A stretch of DNA of 64,000 bases from Nocardiopsis gilva YIM 90087. GTDB taxonomy: Bacteria; Actinomycetota; Actinomycetes; Streptosporangiales; Streptosporangiaceae. The notes beneath the pieces are model-generated. The model saw only the letters and a list, made by a program, of their open reading frames with translations. It had not been told where the DNA came from and searched no databases. Each line of letters opens with the position of its first letter. Position 1 is the first letter of the stretch. Positions 1 to 15,500 of this stretch are shown here, in pieces. The translations under genes were made by a program, and so were the position numbers. The stretch spans positions 3,658,001 to 3,722,000 of the forward strand of contig NZ_CP022753.1 in the NCBI RefSeq assembly GCF_002263495.1. The letters run 5' to 3'.

Positions 1-7298
<7,298 letters not shown>

Positions 7299-7350
7299 CG
7301 GGACGCCTTTCCGGCTACGGTGACTTCGGGTACTTCGGTGGGGGTATTCG

Positions 7351-8361
7351 CTACTTGTCGTCAGCCGTCAGCAGCGGGACGGTCTCGTCGACCGCGTAGG
7401 GGATCGACAGGACGGTGTTGAAGGAGAAGGCGGCGCCGATGTCCGGGTCCTGATACGGGATGAACAGGTCGTTGCCGTCCTTGACCACGTCAAGGCGCTG
7501 GTAGAGCTTCTCGCCCTTGATGCGGTCGTTGGCCTCCTCACTGGAGGTCACCCACACCACGCGGTCGGCGGAGTCGAGCAGGTCGAGCTTCTCGGAGCCG
7601 AACTCGGCGACGTTCATGTTGTTCTCGACGAGCTTGTCGACGTCGTCGGAGAGCTTGAAGCCCAGTTCCTTGAAGAAGATCGCCTTGGGGTCGGTCTTGG
7701 CGAAGGCGGAGTAGACACCGGGCTCGAAGCTGTCAGCGACGATCACGGTCTCGTCGGCGAACTCCGGGTGCTCCTCGCGGACCTTGGCGAACTTCTTGTC
7801 GGTGTCCTTGATCAGCTTGTCCATCTCGGCTTCCTTGCCCAGGGCCTTGCCGATCCGGCGGGACATCTCCTGCCAGGGCGCCGCGTAGTCGGGGTAATCC
7901 TTCGGCTGCGCGACGACCGGAGCGATCTTCGAGAGCTTCTCGTACTGCTCCTTCTGCATGCCGGAGTACTGGGCGATGATCACGTCCGGCTCAAGCTCCG
8001 CGACCTTCTCCATGTTGTACTCGTCGCGCTCGCCGACGATCTCGGGCTTGTCATCGCCCCAGCGGTCCTTGGTCCACGGCCACTTGCCGTAGGGGTCCTC
8101 CTTGAACCAGTCGACCGCGCCGACCGGCTTCACGCCCAGGGCGAGCACGGCGTCCTGGTCGGACAGGCCGAGGGTGACGACCTTCTTCGGCTCGGAGGTG
8201 ATCTCGGTCTTGCCGTACTTGTGCTCGATCGTGACCGGGAAGGCGCCGTCGCCGGAGGCGTCGCCGTCGGACGACGACGCGTCCTGGCCACCGCCGCCAC
8301 AGGCGGTCAGCGCCATGGCGAGCGTGAGCAGCAGCGCCGCGAAGGCGTGCTTGGGGGACAT
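7351..8361 (-). CDS. Iron-siderophore ABC transporter substrate-binding lipoprotein
   Basis: Captures ferric siderophore outside the membrane for an ABC importer (FecB/FhuD-type periplasmic-binding fold, PF01497 family). The signal peptide ends in a lipobox with C21 (ALTAC, followed by four Gly). The mature part contains the typical [21 protein letters not shown] start of the binding lobe and a long central helix. ATG 8361 is preferred because AAAGGTGG lies 5 nt upstream; an in-frame GTG at 8370 overlaps that site. The gene ends 52 bp before the NRPS on the same strand, so the two are probably co-transcribed. The permease and ATPase partners are not in the window. Confidence 0.93.
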   Translation of the reverse strand: MSPKHAFAALLLTLAMALTACGGGGQDASSSDGDASGDGAFPVTIEHKYGKTEITSEPKKVVTLGLSDQDAVLALGVKPVGAVDWFKEDPYGKWPWTKDRWGDDKPEIVGERDEYNMEKVAELEPDVIIAQYSGMQKEQYEKLSKIAPVVAQPKDYPDYAAPWQEMSRRIGKALGKEAEMDKLIKDTDKKFAKVREEHPEFADETVIVADSFEPGVYSAFAKTDPKAIFFKELGFKLSDDVDKLVENNMNVAEFGSEKLDLLDSADRVVWVTSSEEANDRIKGEKLYQRLDVVKDGNDLFIPYQDPDIGAAFSFNTVLSIPYAVDETVPLLTADDK

Positions 8362-8412
8362 CGGTTCCACCTTTCGAACAGTGCGGTGCAGGGTGCGAGC
8401 GGGGTCAGTAGG

Positions 8413-8447
8413 GTGCCCTGGGCCGCAGTGAGGGCGCCCCAGGGCAC
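8413..8447 (-). terminator. Hairpin between hydroxylase and binding-protein genes
   Basis: Arms GTGCCCTGGG (8413-8422) and CCCAGGGCAC (8438-8447) form a perfect 10-bp stem just after the hydroxylase stop. It probably reduces read-through into the binding-protein and NRPS genes. Confidence 0.6.
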
Positions 8448-8475
8448 GGTCAGGGGGTTGGTCGATCGACCCCGG

Positions 8476-9948
8476 TCAGCCGGTCGCCCCGAGCGCCTCC
8501 GGCTGCCGGGGAAGCGCGGCCGGAGTGCGCTCGGTGACCGACCGGAGGATGTCCGCGGAGCGGATCGACACGTTGGAGAGCAGCGAGGAGGTGATGCCGT
8601 GCGTGTGCTCGGTGCCGCCCTGCAGGTAGAGGCCGCCGTTGACGCCGGGGGTGGTCGCCACCCGGTAGTCGCGGTCGACGCGCAGGCGCCCTTCGTCGTC
8701 GCGGAGGCAGTCGCGGGCGAGGTCGCCGAGCAGCCCGACGGGGGAGGCCGGGCGGTAGCCGGTGGCGAAGACGGCGATGTCGGCGTCGAGCACGTCGACC
8801 TTGCCGGTGCTGGCCGATTCGAGCGTGGCGCGCACGCCCCCCGCGGACTCGGCGATGCCCGTCACCCGGGTGAGATTGAGCATGTGCAGCCGCTGCTGGC
8901 CGAGGACCTTCTCCTGGTAGCTGCGCCGGTAGAGGTCGTCGATGAGTTCGATGTCGACCACGGAGTAGTTGGTGTTGCCGTGGTAGTCCATGATCCGCCG
9001 CTTGGTCTCGGCCGGCGCCTGGTAGAAGTCGTCCACGGCCGCCGGGTCGAAGATGCGGTTGGCGAACGGGGAGTCGTCGGAGGGGCTGTAGCCGTACCGG
9101 GAGAAGACGGAGTAGACCTCGGAGGTGGGGAAGCGCCGGTGGAGGTAGGCGGTGGCCTCGGCGGCGCTCTGGCCGGCGCCGACGACGACGAAGCGCTTGG
9201 GATCCTCGGTGTCGTCCGCGGCGAGCTTCTCGACGTTGGGGACCAGGTCGCGGTTGTGCCAGACGCGCTCGGAGGCGGTGACGCCCTCGGGGAGGGAGGG
9301 GCGCAGCCCGGTGCCGAACACCAGGTTGCGGGCGCGGTAGACGGTCTCCTCGCGCTCCTGGGCGGCGTGGTCGGCGGGCACGGCGACGACGTCGAAGTAC
9401 TCCACCGTGCCGTCGACGGTCACCGGGCGCACGGTGAGGACCTCGCTGCTGTAGGAGACGAGGTCGGACAGCTTGGCCGCGGCCCATTCGAGGTAGTCGT
9501 GGAACTCCACGCGCAGCGGGAACAGGTTCTTGTGGTTGATGAAGTCGACCAGCCGGTCGGCGCTGTGCAGGTAGTTCAGGAAGCTGAACTCGCTGGTCGG
9601 GTTGCGCAGGGTGACCAGGTCCTTGAGGAAGGAGACCTGCATGGTGGCGTCGTCGATCAGCATGCCCCGATGCCAGCCGAAGCGGGGCTGCCGTTCGAGG
9701 AAGAGCGCGGTGAGGCCGTCCCCGGCCCTGCTGTCTGCGCGCTCGGGCTCCTCGCTCGCTCCGCCGCCGGCCCACTCGAGCCTTCGGCCGTCCGGGGCCG
9801 ACGACTTCACTCGCTCGCTCGCCCTCGCGTCGGAGGCCTTCTCGTTGCGCTCCGTGACCGCGATCGCCAGCGCCAGGTTCGAGGGGCCGAAACCGATGCC
9901 GATGAGGTCGTAGAACGGAACCCCATCGTCGGGAATTGCCAGTGACAT
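8476..9948 (-). CDS. L-ornithine N5-monooxygenase (siderophore hydroxylase) with 35-residue insert
   Basis: FAD- and NADPH-dependent N-hydroxylation of the ornithine side chain, the first tailoring step of hydroxamate siderophores (SidA/PvdA/IucD family). FAD motif GIGFGPSNLALA is near residue 15; then FLERQPRFGWHRGML; NADPH motif VVGAGQSAAEAT; and the C-terminal ATGYRP motif. ATG 9948 is preferred (GGGACAGG upstream); a GTG at 10020 would add 24 residues that do not resemble the family. At 490 residues it is longer than usual, partly because residues 40-74 are a repeat-encoded insert between LAIAVTERNEKA and LTALFLERQ. It is divergent from the formyltransferase, with iron boxes between. Confidence 0.94.
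   Translation of the reverse strand: MSLAIPDDGVPFYDLIGIGFGPSNLALAIAVTERNEKASDARASERVKSSAPDGRRLEWAGGGASEEPERADSRAGDGLTALFLERQPRFGWHRGMLIDDATMQVSFLKDLVTLRNPTSEFSFLNYLHSADRLVDFINHKNLFPLRVEFHDYLEWAAAKLSDLVSYSSEVLTVRPVTVDGTVEYFDVVAVPADHAAQEREETVYRARNLVFGTGLRPSLPEGVTASERVWHNRDLVPNVEKLAADDTEDPKRFVVVGAGQSAAEATAYLHRRFPTSEVYSVFSRYGYSPSDDSPFANRIFDPAAVDDFYQAPAETKRRIMDYHGNTNYSVVDIELIDDLYRRSYQEKVLGQQRLHMLNLTRVTGIAESAGGVRATLESASTGKVDVLDADIAVFATGYRPASPVGLLGDLARDCLRDDEGRLRVDRDYRVATTPGVNGGLYLQGGTEHTHGITSSLLSNVSIRSADILRSVTERTPAALPRQPEALGATG
9727..9831 (-). repeat. 105-bp in-frame intragenic repeat, copy B (in ornithine hydroxylase)
   Basis: Second copy of the 105-bp unit, read on the gene strand from 9831 down. 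It begins GACGCGAGGGCGAGCGAGCG and ends GCGCAGACAGCAGG, encoding residues 40-74 (DARASER ... EEPERADSR). It has the same reading phase as copies A and C. The central hairpin is GGCC-GAA-GGCT. It lies in a loop just after the FAD-binding helix. Confidence 0.87.
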
Positions 9949-10027
9949 ACCTGTCCCATCACTCGAGCGAGTATCACTCAGTTGGTCGGAGTCTTGGAGT
10001 GTGCGGGCATGGCTCAACACACACTGC

Positions 10028-10046
10028 TGAACGAAGCCTAACCTAA
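10028..10046 (-). promoter_or_regulatory. Iron box 1 (IdeR/DmdR-type operator)
   Basis: Reads TTAGGTTAGGCTTCGTTCA on the minus strand. The first 12 bases match the actinobacterial iron-box consensus TTAGGTTAGGCTAACCTAA exactly; the second half is degenerate. It lies about 80 bp upstream of the hydroxylase ATG. Confidence 0.75.
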
Positions 10047-10062
10047 CTAAGGCATTGCTTAC

Positions 10063-10081
10063 TTAGGTGAGTCTTGCTTAA
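10063..10081 (+). promoter_or_regulatory. Iron box 2 (IdeR/DmdR-type operator)
   Basis: Reads TTAGGTGAGTCTTGCTTAA, 14 of 19 positions matching the iron-box consensus. It lies 41 bp upstream of the formyltransferase ATG, so iron repression of both divergent genes is likely. Confidence 0.7.
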
Positions 10082-10122
10082 CTTGGTCACGATCGTCAAT
10101 CCCTGTACAAGGAGGAGGCCCC

Positions 10123-11070
10123 ATGCGGGTCGTCATGTTCGGGTACCAGACCTGGGGGCACCGCACGCTCCAGGCGCTTCTGGAGTCCGATCACGAGGTC
10201 GTCATGGTCGTCACGCATCCCAAGAGCGACCACGCCTATGAGCGGATCTGGAGTGATTCGGTAGCCGAGCTCGCCGAGGAGCACGGGGTTCCCGTGCTGC
10301 TCCGCGACCGCCCCGACGACGACGAGCTGCTGCAGGCGCTCAAGGAGGCCGAACCCGACATCATCGTCGCCAACAACTGGCGGACCTGGATTCCGCCGCG
10401 CGTCTACGACCTCCCCCCGCGCGGCACGCTCAACGTCCACGACTCCCTCCTGCCCGCCTACGCGGGCTTCTCCCCCATCATCTGGGCGCTGATCAACGGG
10501 GAGAAGGAGGTCGGCGTCACCGCGCACCTGATGAACGAGGATCTCGACGCGGGCGACATCGTCAAGCAGCTGGCGGTCGAGGTCGGCCCGAAGGACACCG
10601 CCGCCGACCTCGTCGCCAAGACCGTGGACCTCATCACACCGATCGTCACCGAGGCGCTCGACCTCATCGCCGCGGGCCGCACCGACTGGCAGAAGCAGGA
10701 CCCGTCGCAGGCCAGCTTCTTCCACAAACGGTCCATCGAGGACAGCCGCATCGACTGGAACTGGCCGGCCGAGGACCTGGATCGGCTCGTGCGCGCCCAG
10801 TGCGACCCGTATCCGAACGCCTTTACGCACTACAAGGGCGAGCGGATCCGGATTCTGGAGGCCGACGTCTCGCAGAAGCGCTACGGCGGCACGCCGGGGC
10901 GCATCTTCATCCCCGAAGGCGACGGTGTGGCGATCGTCGCAGGCGCCGACGCCCGCACCGGCCGCAACCACGCCCTGGTGATCAAGCGCGTGCGCACCGA
11001 CGACGGCACGGAGTACGCGGCCACCGAGTACTTCCGCAAGATGGGCGGCTACCTCACCGCCCACCCGTAG
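10123..11070 (+). CDS. Methionyl-tRNA formyltransferase-like hydroxyornithine N-formyltransferase
   Basis: 315 residues with a formyl-transfer N-domain and an Fmt-type C-domain. Probably formylates N5-hydroxyornithine from 10-formyl-tetrahydrofolate, as CchA does for coelichelin; true Met-tRNA formyltransferase is the alternative. Catalytic-type residues are visible: VANNW (about 89-93), H106 in LNVHDSLLP and D142 in EDLDAGDI. The loop after SLLPAYAG is FSPI, where Fmt has AAPI-like sequence. Start ATG 10123 has a strong AAGGAGG site. Position opposite the hydroxylase and behind an iron box supports the siderophore role. Confidence 0.88.
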   Translation: MRVVMFGYQTWGHRTLQALLESDHEVVMVVTHPKSDHAYERIWSDSVAELAEEHGVPVLLRDRPDDDELLQALKEAEPDIIVANNWRTWIPPRVYDLPPRGTLNVHDSLLPAYAGFSPIIWALINGEKEVGVTAHLMNEDLDAGDIVKQLAVEVGPKDTAADLVAKTVDLITPIVTEALDLIAAGRTDWQKQDPSQASFFHKRSIEDSRIDWNWPAEDLDRLVRAQCDPYPNAFTHYKGERIRILEADVSQKRYGGTPGRIFIPEGDGVAIVAGADARTGRNHALVIKRVRTDDGTEYAATEYFRKMGGYLTAHP

Positions 11071-11090
11071 CCCGCGACTGAACCGAGCAC

Positions 11091-11136
11091 GGCTGGGGCC
11101 TCCTCCCGCGCCTGTGGCGGGAGGAAGGCCCCAGCC
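11091..11136. terminator. Bidirectional terminator hairpin
   Basis: GGCTGGGGCCTCCTCCCGC and its near-complement pair around a short loop, with one mismatch. It lies between the convergent formyltransferase and HhH-GPD genes. Confidence 0.8.
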
Positions 11137-11176
11137 ATTCGACAATGGTGGATCGACGCACGCCTGGAGACTCTGG

Positions 11177-11824
11177 TCACCCGGCGCCGCCGCGCACCCG
11201 CTCGGCGAGGTCGGCGTCGCGGGCGATGCTCACCAGCCCGGCAGCCAGAGCGGCGGTGTCCTGCTTGGGGACCAGCCCGCCCAGTTCCGGCTCCGAGGCG
11301 GGCAGCCCGACGCGTTCGGCGCCGCGCAGGCTGAGGTCGTCGGCGAAGGGGCACAGCCACGCCCACACCGCCTGGGCCTCGCGGCAGAACATCGTCGCGC
11401 CCGTCGGGCCGATCCCGGGGAAGCGGCGCAGTGCGGTGCTGAGCGGGCGGCGATCGCCGCCCGCCTCATCCGCGAGTCGGCGCAGGTCGCCGTTGTACTC
11501 GTCGAGCACGATCCGCGCGCACTCGCCGAGCCGGGTCGCGGTGCTCTCGTCGTAGCGGACATAGCGGCCGCGCCCCAGCGCGTCCACCCTGTCCTGCCAG
11601 TCGAGTTCGGCCATCCCGGCCGGGGTCGCGCCACCGGCCGCGTAGAGTTCCCGTGCCGCGGCGATCGCGATGTCGGCGGAGATGCGCGCGGAGAGCAGGT
11701 TCACCAGCACCAGCAGCTGCCACAGCGGCTCGGGACGGTCCGCCATGCGGATCCCGGCCCGCTCCGCCAGCGTCTGACCGGCCTCGCGGACCACGGCCCG
11801 AGCGATGTCGGTAGGGGTGGTCAT
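11177..11824 (-). CDS. HhH-GPD superfamily base-excision repair protein (endonuclease III-like)
   Basis: 215 residues, all-helical, with a helix-hairpin-helix motif LRRFPGIGPTGATMF near residue 145 and the EndoIII-like NLLSARISADIA helix near the N-terminus. EndoIII has a C-terminal four-Cys iron-sulfur loop, but none is visible here: the only cysteines are isolated. This is therefore an EndoIII-like protein without the cluster, and its substrate is unknown. ATG 11824 has GGGAGGACGCC just upstream; the longer in-frame extension is not supported. Confidence 0.82.
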   Translation of the reverse strand: MTTPTDIARAVVREAGQTLAERAGIRMADRPEPLWQLLVLVNLLSARISADIAIAAARELYAAGGATPAGMAELDWQDRVDALGRGRYVRYDESTATRLGECARIVLDEYNGDLRRLADEAGGDRRPLSTALRRFPGIGPTGATMFCREAQAVWAWLCPFADDLSLRGAERVGLPASEPELGGLVPKQDTAALAAGLVSIARDADLAERVRGGAG

Positions 11825-12032
11825 GGCGTCCTCCCTTGTCCGGTGTCCATACACGGAGGTTGTCGGTCCCACCGCTATCCCTACCCGGCCGCCCCGGGCC
11901 ATCTGCCGAGGCGGCGCCCGGTGGGGCGGCAGCGGGCGATCCGCGCCGTGCCGCGAGGGCCGGAAGGCCCTGTCGGCACGGAATCGGGCTTGTTAGGCTC
12001 CACGCCGAATCGCGGCGCGGAAGGGGACCCGG

Positions 12033-13343
12033 ATGGACCGGCGGCGGACGAACTGGGCGGGAAACATCACCTTCCGCGCGGCGCGCATGCATTTTCCCGC
12101 GTCGATCGAGCAGCTGCGGCACCTCATCGCGCGCAGTACCAGGGTGCGCGCCCTGGGGTCCGCCCATTCGTTCAGCGACATCGCCGACGGGCCCGGGGAT
12201 CTGGTCTGCCTCGACGACCTACCCGCCACGATCGAGGTGGACGGCGAGCGCTCGACCGTGACCGTCGGTGCGGGCGTGCGCTACGCGGAGCTCGGGCGGC
12301 TGCTGCACGAGAAGGGCTACGCTCTGCACAACCTCGGTTCGCTGCCGCACATCTCGGTGGTCGGATCGTGCGCGACCGCGACGCACGGCTCGGGGGACGC
12401 CAACGGCGGTCTCGCCACGGCCGTGCGCGAGATGGAGATGGTCACCGCCGAGGGCGACCTCGTCGTTCTTCGTAGCGACGATCCGGACGACCGGTTCAAC
12501 GGGGCGGTCGTCGGTCTGGGTGCCCTCGGCGTCGTTGTCCGGATGACCCTCGACATCGGGCCGACGTTCGACATGCGGCAGCACGTCTACGAAGGGCTGC
12601 CGGCCGAGGCCCTGGACGACCACCTCACCGAGATCACGTCCAGCGGCTACAGCGTCAGCCTGTTCACCACCTGGCGGGGGCCGCTGATCGACCAGGTGTG
12701 GGTCAAGCGCAAGGTCGACGGTCACGGCACCGAGCCGACGGGCGCCACCGGCACCACGGCGCCCGATCCCGCGCCGCCGGGGCCGGACCGGTTCGGGGCG
12801 CGGCTCGCGGACGCTCCCCGCCACCCCATCGTGGAACTGTCGGCGGTCAACTGCACCGAGCAGCTGGGAGTGCGCGGCCCCTGGTTCGCGCGGCTGCCGC
12901 ATTTCCGGCCCGACGTCACCCCGAGCAGCGGTGAGGAACTGCAGGCGGAGTACCTCGTGCCGCGCCGCCACGCGGTCGCGGCGTTCCGTGCGCTGGACGC
13001 CATCCGTGCCCGCATCGCGCCGGTCGTGCAGGTCAGCGAGATCCGCACGGTCGCCGCCGACGAGCTGTGGATGAGCCCCGCCTACCGCCGCGACGCGGTC
13101 GCGTTCCACTTCACCTGGATCGCCGACGCCGAGGCGGTGCTGCCCGTGATGGCGCTGGTCGAGGAGCGGCTGGCACCCTTCGAGGCGCGCCCCCACTGGG
13201 GGAAGCTGTTCACCACGCCGCCGCGGGTGCTGCGCCCGCTCTACGAGCGCCTGCCCGACTTCCAGCGGCTGGTGCACGACTACGACCCGACCGGGAAATT
13301 CGGCAACGACTTCCTCGGCCGCAATCTCCTCGGCGGCGCGTGA
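12033..13343 (+). CDS. FAD-linked oxidase, alditol oxidase/arabinono-lactone oxidase-like
   Basis: 436 residues, vanillyl-alcohol-oxidase superfamily. RALGSAHSF near residue 49 contains the His that carries covalent FAD in AldO-type enzymes. HNLGSLPHISVVGSCATATHGSG-type sequence (about 100-122) forms the FAD pyrophosphate site. The C-terminal half is the ALO domain, with VSEIRTVAADELWMSP and the closing HDYDPTGKFGNDFL. It probably oxidises a polyol or sugar lactone to the acid or ketone with oxygen, giving peroxide. The xylose genes nearby make a pentitol a plausible but untested substrate. GGAAGGGG precedes ATG 12033. Confidence 0.88.
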   Translation: MDRRRTNWAGNITFRAARMHFPASIEQLRHLIARSTRVRALGSAHSFSDIADGPGDLVCLDDLPATIEVDGERSTVTVGAGVRYAELGRLLHEKGYALHNLGSLPHISVVGSCATATHGSGDANGGLATAVREMEMVTAEGDLVVLRSDDPDDRFNGAVVGLGALGVVVRMTLDIGPTFDMRQHVYEGLPAEALDDHLTEITSSGYSVSLFTTWRGPLIDQVWVKRKVDGHGTEPTGATGTTAPDPAPPGPDRFGARLADAPRHPIVELSAVNCTEQLGVRGPWFARLPHFRPDVTPSSGEELQAEYLVPRRHAVAAFRALDAIRARIAPVVQVSEIRTVAADELWMSPAYRRDAVAFHFTWIADAEAVLPVMALVEERLAPFEARPHWGKLFTTPPRVLRPLYERLPDFQRLVHDYDPTGKFGNDFLGRNLLGGA

Positions 13344-13353
13344 CACGCGCTTC

Positions 13354-13381
13354 GGTGCCTCGCCCCGCCGCGCGGGGCACC
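13354..13381. terminator. Weak hairpin between convergent genes
   Basis: GGTG/CACC outer pairs and CCCCGC/GCGGGG inner pairs with a 5-nt bulge, in the 45-bp gap between convergent genes. Confidence 0.35.
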
Positions 13382-13388
13382 GCCCGCG

Positions 13389-13649
13389 TCAGTGGCTCTG
13401 ACCCGTCGCCGAACGCAGCATCCGCAACTGGTCCTGGTACTCCTCAGCGTCGATCTCACCGCGCGCGAACCGCTCGCCGAGCGTCTGCTCCGCCGCCTTG
13501 TGCCACGCTTCTCCGTCCCGGTGCCCCTCCCGGACGGCATATCGGACCAGAAGAACGAAGGCCACGATGATCAGGGCCCAGAACACCACCGTGCTCAGGC
13601 CCATAAGAACGTGCCCCCACGAGCCCAACACCTCGTACCATCCGTGCAT
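13389..13649 (-). CDS. Small membrane protein with SHOCT domain
   Basis: 86 residues: one membrane segment (about 15-37, rich in V, L and I) and then a basic and acidic cytoplasmic stretch. It closes with a short C-terminal SHOCT motif (ERFARGEIDAEEYQDQLRML). SHOCT domains occur at the ends of many bacterial membrane proteins and are thought to aid oligomerisation; no specific role can be assigned. GAGGGGAG precedes ATG 13649. Confidence 0.8.
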   Translation of the reverse strand: MHGWYEVLGSWGHVLMGLSTVVFWALIIVAFVLLVRYAVREGHRDGEAWHKAAEQTLGERFARGEIDAEEYQDQLRMLRSATGQSH

Positions 13650-13806
13650 CTCGCGCTCCCCTCACGCTTCCACACGTCCACTGGGCCGCACCCCCGTACT
13701 TCCGAGAGTGCCCGACGACGCCGCTCACGGGCCACTACCGAAAGTCGTACTTCGGCCCTCCAGAGGTCCCGGGGCGGGCCCGCCCCGGCGCGAGGCACGG
13801 CAGGGC

Positions 13807-14898
13807 TCAGGCGGGTGAGGACCAGCCGGCGAGGACCCGGTCGATGTCGTCGGCGATCCGCGCGCGGGCCTCCTCACGGGCGACGCCCGCCATCAGCATC
13901 GCGTCGTAGCCGGTCTCCTCATGACGCACTGACGCGACGACGGCGCGCCGTACCGCCTTCGGCTCGACCTCCCGCCCGGCCGCCGAGCGGCCGACGCGGC
14001 CGCTGCCGCGGGTCGCGGTGTGCCGGGCGATGCGCTGCGCGCGCTCCTCCGGACAACCGGGGAACTGGCACAGGATCTCTTTGGTGATGCGCGCCTCCAG
14101 CTCCACGTCCTGTTCCGCCCGACGGACGGCGTCGCGCTCCCGCCGCCGTGCCCGCAGGTCCTCGTCCGCCAGGCACTGCTCCTCGGCGCGCTCCAGCGCG
14201 GTCGCTTCGACGAGGATGCCGCGCCGCTGGTAGCGCTTGCGACGACGGTCCCACCGGACGGTCACCGCCGACAGCCCGCTCGCCTTCTTCGCGCGGCGGG
14301 TGAGCGTGGCGTTGCCGGACGGCAGGAGGACGAGGTGGTCCATCTCCGCGCAGAGCAGACAGATCCGCTGGCCGTCCTCCAGCAAGAACAGGTCGCCACC
14401 ATCGGCACCGCCGTCGCCGCACTCGGCGCAGGACCAGTCCCCGTCGGCCACGACGACCATCAGATCTGGCGCCGTGGCGCGCTTTTGCTCGATGCGCCTG
14501 CGCTGCGCCTCGGTGAGATCAGGGGCGAGCCAGTGCGTCCGGTAGGCCCGCTCCAGCGCCGGGTCCCCCTCAGCGGTGAAGCGCAGCTCCCGCCGGTCGC
14601 GGGTGGCGGCGGCGTAGGAGGCCTCCTCGGCGTTTAGGCCGTGCTCCCGCGCCCACGCGCGCAACAGCGCCGCGGCACGCGCGAGCTTGTCCGGCGGCAC
14701 CTGGACGGCCTGCTCGAGGTGGTCGATCCGGCCCTGATGCCAGGCGTCCACCTGGTTTCCCGACAGCCAGCCGATACCGGTCAGCACGTCGACCGGCGAG
14801 ACAGAGCCGCGCCGAGCGACCGCCTCCTGCGCCGCAGCGGCGACGCGCTGGCCGAGCTTGGTGGTGTGAAGATCGTTGTCCGGGCTCTCCTTGTGCAC
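13807..14898 (-). CDS. DUF2293 family protein
   Basis: 363 residues, charged and soluble. The N-terminal region (LHTTKLGQRVAAAAQEAVARRG) and the long domain with a zinc-knuckle-like pair (CAECGD near 160 and CLLC near 185) fit the DUF2293 family. The C-terminal third, containing KEILCQFPGCPEERAQRIARHT and an Arg-rich GSGRVGRS segment, is the DUF2293 core. The family's function is unknown. The start is GTG 14898, with AGG about 8-10 nt upstream. Confidence 0.78.
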   Translation of the reverse strand: MHKESPDNDLHTTKLGQRVAAAAQEAVARRGSVSPVDVLTGIGWLSGNQVDAWHQGRIDHLEQAVQVPPDKLARAAALLRAWAREHGLNAEEASYAAATRDRRELRFTAEGDPALERAYRTHWLAPDLTEAQRRRIEQKRATAPDLMVVVADGDWSCAECGDGGADGGDLFLLEDGQRICLLCAEMDHLVLLPSGNATLTRRAKKASGLSAVTVRWDRRRKRYQRRGILVEATALERAEEQCLADEDLRARRRERDAVRRAEQDVELEARITKEILCQFPGCPEERAQRIARHTATRGSGRVGRSAAGREVEPKAVRRAVVASVRHEETGYDAMLMAGVAREEARARIADDIDRVLAGWSSPA

Positions 14899-14916
14899 CG
14901 GGAGAGCCTAGCGCCG

Positions 14917-15333
14917 TCAGACGATGGTGAAGAGCGGACCGGTGATCGTCAGCCCGAGATCAGGCGTGGCGGCGAAGAAGGCGAACAGCATCAGCGCCGC
15001 ACCGGCCAGGCCGATGTCCTTGTTGAACTGGATCATCTCCGTCTGCCGCGCCTCACCCTCGCTCTCCTGCCAGAAGGAGTGCATGAGCAGCGCGGTGGGG
15101 ACCAGGAAGACCACGAGCAGCAGCGCCCCGAGGTCGGGCCAGATCCCGAGCAGGACACTGAGCCCGCCCAGGGCGAGCACGATGCCGCTGACGAACACCG
15201 CGGCCGTGGGTGCGGGAACCCCCTTCGACTGCGCGTAACCGGCCATCCCCTTGGGCTGGGTGAGGTGGCCGGCTGCCGAGGTAAGGAAGATGATCACGAA
15301 GAGAACACGTCCGATGAGCACCACGATGTCCAT
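14917..15333 (-). CDS. DoxX family membrane protein
   Basis: 138 residues with four predicted membrane helices (about 5-22, 45-65, 70-90, 112-130). The first helix is followed by HLTQPKGMAGYAQSKGVP, as in DoxX/YphA proteins. DoxX proteins are linked to redox or thiosulfate-quinone functions in some species; nothing here narrows the role. ATG 15333 is preferred over GTG 15336 because AGGGGG then sits at normal spacing. It lies 18 bp downstream of the DUF2293 start and is transcribed first, so the two may share a message. Confidence 0.85.
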   Translation of the reverse strand: MDIVVLIGRVLFVIIFLTSAAGHLTQPKGMAGYAQSKGVPAPTAAVFVSGIVLALGGLSVLLGIWPDLGALLLVVFLVPTALLMHSFWQESEGEARQTEMIQFNKDIGLAGAALMLFAFFAATPDLGLTITGPLFTIV

Positions 15334-15500
15334 CACTGCCCCCTGTCAGGAATGGTTCGCTCTGGTACTCCCTACCCGCCACCCACTCGCTACGAACAGT
15401 GATTAATTCGTTTCATTTTGATTTGGGTTCGGGGGCGTGCTCTCGGCTCGCAGCAGGGCAGTCGCCAATCGACGCACCACGATTCGCCAGGAGGCGCGGA

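Noticed and set aside
10096-11145. 349-codon minus-strand frame over the formyltransferase
   Set aside because: Exact shadow of a well-supported gene; no ribosome site or family.
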